DNA from: an uncultured Bacilli bacterium
GTDB lineage: Bacteria; Bacillota_I; Bacilli_A; RF39; UBA660
Direction of reading: 5' to 3'
NCBI GenBank assembly: GCA_947628785.1
Contig: CANRBE010000008.1
Coordinates: 1-32,163, forward strand
DNA length: 32,163 nt
The notes under the pieces are model-generated. The model saw only the letters and a program-made list of their open reading frames with translations, did not search any database and had not been told where the DNA came from. Position 1 is the stretch's first letter, and each line of letters opens with the position of its first letter. A program made the translations under genes and the position numbers. Of the stretch, positions 27,465 through 32,163 are shown in pieces.

Positions 27465-27953
27465 ATGGACAGTGTAAATAATTTAAATAGAAAAAATCAA
27501 AGCTAAAAATCAAAACAAAAGCTTTGAAGAAATTAAAACTATTTGTATAAAAAAAGGGGGAACAAGTATATCTTCAACTATTATATTTGTAATTACAGTT
27601 ATTTTTATTTTAGTAGTAATATCTATTTTGGCCGTATTTATTTTATATAATCAGTTGAAAGATAAAAATAAATTTGCTAATGAAATAGATATTTATTCTT
27701 ATATTTCTAAACTAGAAGTAGAATTGATAAATTATTCTAAAACATCAAAACATATTACTGGAACTTGTTTTATTGATAATAACTATTAAAATGTAACAAT
27801 AATGAATCAAATGTTAATTTAAAGATTGATTTTGAACCTATTTTAGATTCAGGAACTTTAATAGTTGATAATGATACTGTTATCGAAGGAAAAGATTTAG
27901 TAATCGAAGATAAAATTTGTAATTATAAAAATAAAAAAGTAACATGTAACTAA
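27465..27953 (+). pseudogene. Frameshifted gene for a single-TM extracytoplasmic (pilin-like size) protein
   Basis: SD aggag and ATG 27465. The reading continues across two frame changes: MDSVNNLNR / KIKAKNQNKSFEEIKTICIKKGGTSISSTIIFVITVIFILVVISILAVFILYNQLKDK...GTCFIDNNY / KCNNNESNVNLKIDFEPILDSGTLIVDNDTVIEGKDLVIEDKICNYKNKKVTCN*. Confidence 0.6.
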
Positions 27954-28064
27954 ATAATATTGCTATTTTAATAAAAAAAGCTTAAAATTAATGATTATTT
28001 GGTTGTCAAGTAAAATAAATGGTGCTATAATAATAGAAGTTAAACGGAAGGGAGGGATTATCAA

Positions 28065-28274
28065 ATGGCTATTGGTACAGGAGTATTAGTCCGTGAGGGA
28101 AAATTAGATGAAGCTTTACAAAATTTAAGAAAAAAGAATGCAAGAGATGGTTCTTCCAAAAAAGTCCGTGAACGAGAACAAGGTTATATGAAACCTGGCG
28201 CAAGAAGAAGAAAAGAAAAAGCAGAAAATACAAAAAACAGTCGTAAAAGAAATAAAAATAAAGATCGTTATTAA
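28065..28274 (+). CDS. rpsU: 30S ribosomal protein S21
   Basis: VREGKLDEALQNLRKKNARDG...VREREQGYMKPGARRRKEKAENTKN; SD ggaaggga; near yqeY. Confidence 0.85.
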   Translation: MAIGTGVLVREGKLDEALQNLRKKNARDGSSKKVREREQGYMKPGARRRKEKAENTKNSRKRNKNKDRY

Positions 28275-28290
28275 AACGATTTTTTCTTTA
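28262..28290 (+). terminator. Intrinsic terminator after rpsU
   Basis: ATCGTT-attaa-AACGATTTTTTC. Confidence 0.6.
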
Positions 28291-28331
28291 CAAAAATAAA
28301 AAATAAAGTATAATAAATAAACGGTGGTTAA

Positions 28332-29939
28332 ATGAATGGGGATTTAAAAATAATCAAGAAAAAATATGGAGAAAAAATGGCTCATTTATGTCGAAATTTA
28401 TTTCCAAGTATTTTAGAAACTGAAGGAAAACTATCCGATATAATGTTAAAAACTTTTGATGAAAATCATGATTTGTATGAAGATATTGTAAATAATGAAT
28501 TAGTAGTACCTTTTAAAAATTATATTTATAGTTTACTTGATATAAAATTAGAAAGTATAAATACCTCCAAAACCGCTTGTGAACTTTTAGATATGGCAGG
28601 TTATACTTTATTTAAGTGTCTCACTGAACAAGATATCCAAAAATTTAAAAAATACTATTATAAAAGTGAAAAGCTATGTACTTTTAGAGGAGGAAGACTT
28701 AAAACAAACTATGTTTTTTTTGCCGTTAAAAAAGATGTTGATGAAATCAAAAGAAGTGATTTTAAAAACCCCAAAAGACAAGATAGATATGGAACAAGTG
28801 TTATAAGTATTCAATTTACTAAAGATAGTAATCATACCTTATCAATTAAAAATAGATACAATCATAGTGTTCAAAATCCAGATGCGACATTCTCTAATAA
28901 CTTAGATAATATAATACCTGGTTTAACTAATGCTTTTGAAAGAGATTATGAATTAAAACAAAAACATATTAATAAAACTACCTTTGAAATACCTAATTAT
29001 ATTTGTATCGAAGGAAAACACTATAAATATAATTATGAAATTAGTAATACTTATTATTGTCCTAATAATGTAGTAATAGAAAATTTTATGGTTAAAAAAT
29101 ATGATAAAGAAAAATATATATTGTTTGACTATTTTATCTTAGACTTAGTAAATAAAGACTTTGTTGATTCTTATATAAAAGATTCTTTTTTTGATACGAT
29201 AAAAAATATCAAAAAAATAAAAATTGAAAATAATAAAGAGGGTAAAAATATAATAATAACTACTGATTTAAAAGAAGATATTATTATAACTTTGAATAAA
29301 CAAAATAAAATAATTGGTTATAAAAATAATAATGTAACTGAAATATATATAAACTTTTTATATTATAATGACAGTATAAAAGATTTAGAACTTAATAAAG
29401 TAAAAAAAATATCATCTAATTTTTTAAGGTATAATAACAGTTTATTAAAATTATCCTTACCTAAAGTAAAGGAAATTGCGAATGATTTTTTAAGAGCAAA
29501 TCTTCATTTAAAAGAATTAAATTTACCTAGTTTAAAAATAGTATCTTGGGGTTTTTTAAGTTATAATTGTACTTTAGAAAAACTATCTTTACCTAATTTA
29601 GAAAGAATTGGTAGTTATTTTTTAAAGAGTAATGGCAAATTAAAAGAGATATATTTACCGAAAGCAAAAAAAGTAAGTTCATACTTTTTAAAATACAATA
29701 ACAGTTTAACTAGTTTGATATTACCAGAAGTTGTTAAAATAGATGAGGGGTTTATGATGCATAATGAATCACTTCTACTATTATATACTCCTAATTTAGA
29801 AACAACTTGGCATTCATTTTTAAAAGATAACAAAAATCTTAAATATTTTTATGCTCCTAAATTAAAATCATTAGGAGTAAATTGTTTAGAAAAAAATAAA
29901 AAAATAAAAAAACAAATTGTTAAACAATTAAAAAAATAA
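28332..29939 (+). CDS. Cytoplasmic leucine-rich-repeat protein with uncharacterised N-terminal domain
   Basis: No signal peptide. C-terminal part has about 8 units of 22 aa (e.g. IANDFLRANLHLKELNLPSLKI / VSWGFLSYNCTLEKLSLPNLER / IGSYFLKSNGKLKEIYLPKAKK). Confidence 0.85.
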   Translation: MNGDLKIIKKKYGEKMAHLCRNLFPSILETEGKLSDIMLKTFDENHDLYEDIVNNELVVPFKNYIYSLLDIKLESINTSKTACELLDMAGYTLFKCLTEQDIQKFKKYYYKSEKLCTFRGGRLKTNYVFFAVKKDVDEIKRSDFKNPKRQDRYGTSVISIQFTKDSNHTLSIKNRYNHSVQNPDATFSNNLDNIIPGLTNAFERDYELKQKHINKTTFEIPNYICIEGKHYKYNYEISNTYYCPNNVVIENFMVKKYDKEKYILFDYFILDLVNKDFVDSYIKDSFFDTIKNIKKIKIENNKEGKNIIITTDLKEDIIITLNKQNKIIGYKNNNVTEIYINFLYYNDSIKDLELNKVKKISSNFLRYNNSLLKLSLPKVKEIANDFLRANLHLKELNLPSLKIVSWGFLSYNCTLEKLSLPNLERIGSYFLKSNGKLKEIYLPKAKKVSSYFLKYNNSLTSLILPEVVKIDEGFMMHNESLLLLYTPNLETTWHSFLKDNKNLKYFYAPKLKSLGVNCLEKNKKIKKQIVKQLKK

Positions 29940-29976
29940 AATTATTATTAATAAAAATTATTTTAAAAAAATAATA

Positions 29977-30005
29977 TTGACAAGCTAAAATAAGCTTGTT
30001 ATATT
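29977..30005 (+). promoter_or_regulatory. Sigma-A promoter for yqeY with a palindrome in the spacer
   Basis: TTGACA (29977-29982), 17 bp, TATATT (30000-30005); spacer contains ACAAGCT-aaaata-AGCTTGT (29980-29999). Confidence 0.75.
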
Positions 30006-30023
30006 GTTTATAGGAGGAATAAT

Positions 30024-30467
30024 ATGAGAGAACAAATACTAGAAGATTTAAAAACAGCTATGAAAAATCAAGATAAAGAATCATTAGCTGTAATAAGAAG
30101 TATTAAAGGAGCTATGCAGTTAGAAGAAATAGATAAAAAACATTTCTTAACTGATGATGAAGTAATTGATGTAATTAGTAAACAAATAAAAATAAGAAAG
30201 GAAGCTATCGAAGGAGCAGAAAAAGCTAGTAGAGATGATTTAAAAGAACAATCTTTAAAAGAAATAGAAATATTAAATAAATATATGCCTAAACAATTAA
30301 CTAAAGAAGAAGTTCAAAAAATAGTTGATGAAGTATTTGAAGAAATAAAACCAACATCCCTTGCTGATATGGGGAAAATTATGAAAGAAGTAACACCTAA
30401 AGTAAAAGGTAAAACAGATATGAAAGATTTAAGTATTTTAATAAGAAATAAACTTTCTAATTTATAA
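30024..30467 (+). CDS. yqeY: GatB/YqeY domain-containing protein
   Basis: DLKTAMKNQDKESLAVIRSIKGAMQ, EIEILNKYMPKQLTKEEV, DMGKIMKEVTPKVKGKTDMKDLSILIRNKL. Confidence 0.92.
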   Translation: MREQILEDLKTAMKNQDKESLAVIRSIKGAMQLEEIDKKHFLTDDEVIDVISKQIKIRKEAIEGAEKASRDDLKEQSLKEIEILNKYMPKQLTKEEVQKIVDEVFEEIKPTSLADMGKIMKEVTPKVKGKTDMKDLSILIRNKLSNL

Positions 30468-30521
30468 AACTAAACGACAAAAAAAGCAAAATGTTTAAGT
30501 TATACTAAACAAGGTGATAAC

Positions 30522-31298
30522 ATGAAAATATATGTTGACCTTGTTTTTTTATTAAATTATTTTTTTGATTTTTTATTACTTTTACTAGTAGCTTACCAAC
30601 TAAAAAGAAATGTCAAAAAAATAAGATATTTAATTGGAGCTTTACTTGGAAGTATAAGTATATTTTTTCTATTTATACCACTAAATAGTCTAACTTTATT
30701 TTTCCTTAAAATAATAGTCAGTATTATTATGATTATAACTACCTTTGGTTTTAGAAATTTTTATTATACTTTAAAAAATCTTTTCTTTTTATATACAACT
30801 AGTATGGCTTTAGGAGGAATACTATACTTTTTAAATGTTCAATTTTCATACAAACAACAAGGACTAGTATTTTTTTATAAGGGACTTTCAATAAACGTTA
30901 TCTTTTTAATTATTTCATCTCCAATTATTTTATATTTATATGTAAAACAAATGAAGTCATTAAAAGACAAATATCAACATTATTACCGTGTTATAATATC
31001 TTACCACCAAAAGCAATATAATGTTATAGGATTTCTAGATACTGGAAATTTATTAGTTGACCCTTACTTTAAAAAACCAATTATTTTATTAAATGAAAAA
31101 ATAATAAATAATAACAATTATTTATTAGTGCCAATTCATACCGCAAGTGGAGATTCATTATTAAAATGTTTTAAAATAGATTGGGTTAAAGTAGAAGGAA
31201 AAATTAAGAAAAGAGATGTTTTAGTTGGTATAACCAAAATAAATATTGATGGAGTAGACTGTTTATTAAATACTAAAATGATGGGAGGAACTATATGA
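30522..31298 (+). CDS. spoIIGA: Sigma-E processing peptidase SpoIIGA
   Basis: MKIYVDLVFLLNYFFDFLLLL multi-TM N-terminus; aspartic protease motif FLDTGNLLVDP; immediately upstream of sigE. Confidence 0.92.
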   Translation: MKIYVDLVFLLNYFFDFLLLLLVAYQLKRNVKKIRYLIGALLGSISIFFLFIPLNSLTLFFLKIIVSIIMIITTFGFRNFYYTLKNLFFLYTTSMALGGILYFLNVQFSYKQQGLVFFYKGLSINVIFLIISSPIILYLYVKQMKSLKDKYQHYYRVIISYHQKQYNVIGFLDTGNLLVDPYFKKPIILLNEKIINNNNYLLVPIHTASGDSLLKCFKIDWVKVEGKIKKRDVLVGITKINIDGVDCLLNTKMMGGTI

Positions 31299-31984
31299 TA
31301 GAATGGATAAAAAAAATAATCAGATTAATGCTTAATGATGGAGAATTATATTTTATTGGTAGTAGTGATAAATTACCAGAACCTTTATCAAAGGAAGAAG
31401 AATTAAAACTCGTTTTAAAAAGTCAAGATGGAGATATTAAAGCTAGAAATAAATTAATTGAACATAACTTAAGACTAGTAGTATTTCTAGCTAAAAAATA
31501 TGAAAATACCAATGTAGATTTAGAAGATTTAGTAAGTATTGGGACGATTGGACTTATTAAAGGGGTAAAGACATATAAATCTGATAAAAATATCAAATTA
31601 GCGACCTATGCTTCTCGTTGTATTGAAAATGAAATACTTATGTTTTTAAGAAAAAATAAAAAAAGAAAAGGAGAAGTATCATTTGAAGATAGTCTAAGTT
31701 ATGATGCGGAAGGTAATGAACTTCATTTAGAAGATGTTTTAGGAACTGATGCGGATATTGTAACTAAGGGAATAGAAGATGAAAATGACAAAAAACTTCT
31801 TCGAGAAGAAATAAAAAAACTAAAAGAAAGAGACCAAAAAATAATGATTTTAAGATATGGCTTATTTGGTTTTAAAGAAATGACTCAAAAAGAAGTAGCT
31901 AAAACTTTAGGGATAAGTCAGTCATATATATCTAGAATAGAAAAAAAAGTAATCAAAAAACTTAAAAGTATTGTTAAAATTTAA
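31295..31984 (+). CDS. sigE: RNA polymerase sporulation sigma factor SigE
   Basis: ELYFIGSSDKLPEPLSKEEE..., NLRLVVFLAKKYENT, DLVSIGTIGLIKGV, KLATYASRCIENEILM, ISQSYISRIEKK; ATGA overlap with spoIIGA. Confidence 0.94.
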   Translation: MIEWIKKIIRLMLNDGELYFIGSSDKLPEPLSKEEELKLVLKSQDGDIKARNKLIEHNLRLVVFLAKKYENTNVDLEDLVSIGTIGLIKGVKTYKSDKNIKLATYASRCIENEILMFLRKNKKRKGEVSFEDSLSYDAEGNELHLEDVLGTDADIVTKGIEDENDKKLLREEIKKLKERDQKIMILRYGLFGFKEMTQKEVAKTLGISQSYISRIEKKVIKKLKSIVKI

Positions 31985-31992
31985 AAAATACC

Positions 31993-32022
31993 TTGTTTTT
32001 TATATATTTTTTATGATACAAT
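31993..32022 (+). promoter_or_regulatory. Putative promoter of rpsB
   Basis: TTGTTT (31993-31998), 18 bp, TACAAT (32017-32022). Confidence 0.5.
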
Positions 32023-32054
32023 ACCTTTGGTTTTTTAAATACACACATTATGGA

Positions 32055-32090
32055 TTTTCTAATTCGAGTGCCAAATGGTGGATTAGGAAA
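32055..32090 (+). promoter_or_regulatory. Structured 5' leader hairpin upstream of rpsB
   Basis: TTTTCTAATTC...GGATTAGGAAA stem of roughly 11 bp with an internal gagtgccaaatggt loop, within a leader of about 100 nt. Confidence 0.35.
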
Positions 32091-32128
32091 GATGAAGTAA
32101 TGGAGGAATAACAAAAGGAGGAATGAAT

Positions 32129-32163
32129 ATGGCCGTAGTGTCAATGAGTTATTTATTAGAAAC
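32129..32163 (+). CDS. rpsB: 30S ribosomal protein S2, N-terminal fragment cut by window end
   Basis: aaaggaggaatgaatATGGCCGTAGTGTCAATGAGTTATTTATTAGAAAC = MAVVSMSYLLET, the typical Firmicute S2 start. Confidence 0.75.
   Translation, partial: MAVVSMSYLLE

Noticed and set aside
1-32163. CRISPR array, rRNA genes, tRNA genes, intact transposase or phage genes
   Set aside because: Looked for regularly spaced repeats, tRNA-like and rRNA motifs and transposase-like ORFs. None were found; the only tRNA-related element is the T-box leader.
1-32163. Alternative genetic code (TGA = Trp)
   Set aside because: Several well-assigned genes (murG, rel, spoIIGA, the surface protein) end in TGA at the expected C-terminus, and Trp codons are TGG, so standard code 11 applies.

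Overview
The window is a 32 kb AT-rich chromosomal segment from a Firmicute (Bacilli-like). It uses TGA as a normal stop codon, so it is not a code-4 mollicute. Most of it is housekeeping: D-Ala-D-Ala carboxypeptidase; a cell wall/division cluster (murG-murB-divIB-ftsA-ftsZ-mraY); spoVB / comN-like / secDF / rel / dtd / AI-2E transporter; a serpin; a T-box-led operon (AAA+ ATPase-hisS-aspS); rpsU-(LRR protein)-yqeY; spoIIGA-sigE; and the start of rpsB. The main non-routine observations are: (1) a large secreted Cys-rich protein gene flanked by two 382-bp inverted copies of its own 3' end. They differ at 7 positions, 6 of them synonymous, so inversion would leave an intact gene in either orientation. 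(2) A compact promoter + multi-hairpin RNA + terminator unit after mraY, with three mutually exclusive hairpins (attenuator-like) and no intact gene behind it. (3) A long Rel protein whose hydrolase ED motif reads KN. (4) A T-box with an Asp GAC specifier and a matching UGGC bulge, placing an AAA+ ATPase under aminoacylation control. (5) A membrane-anchored serpin with a long reactive loop. (6) A cytoplasmic LRR protein inserted between rpsU and yqeY. Several decayed genes are also visible: a RelB/YafQ-like toxin-antitoxin pair, a single-TM protein with two frameshifts, and a possible yabG stub. All calls come from reading the sequence only; no searches or folding programs were run.
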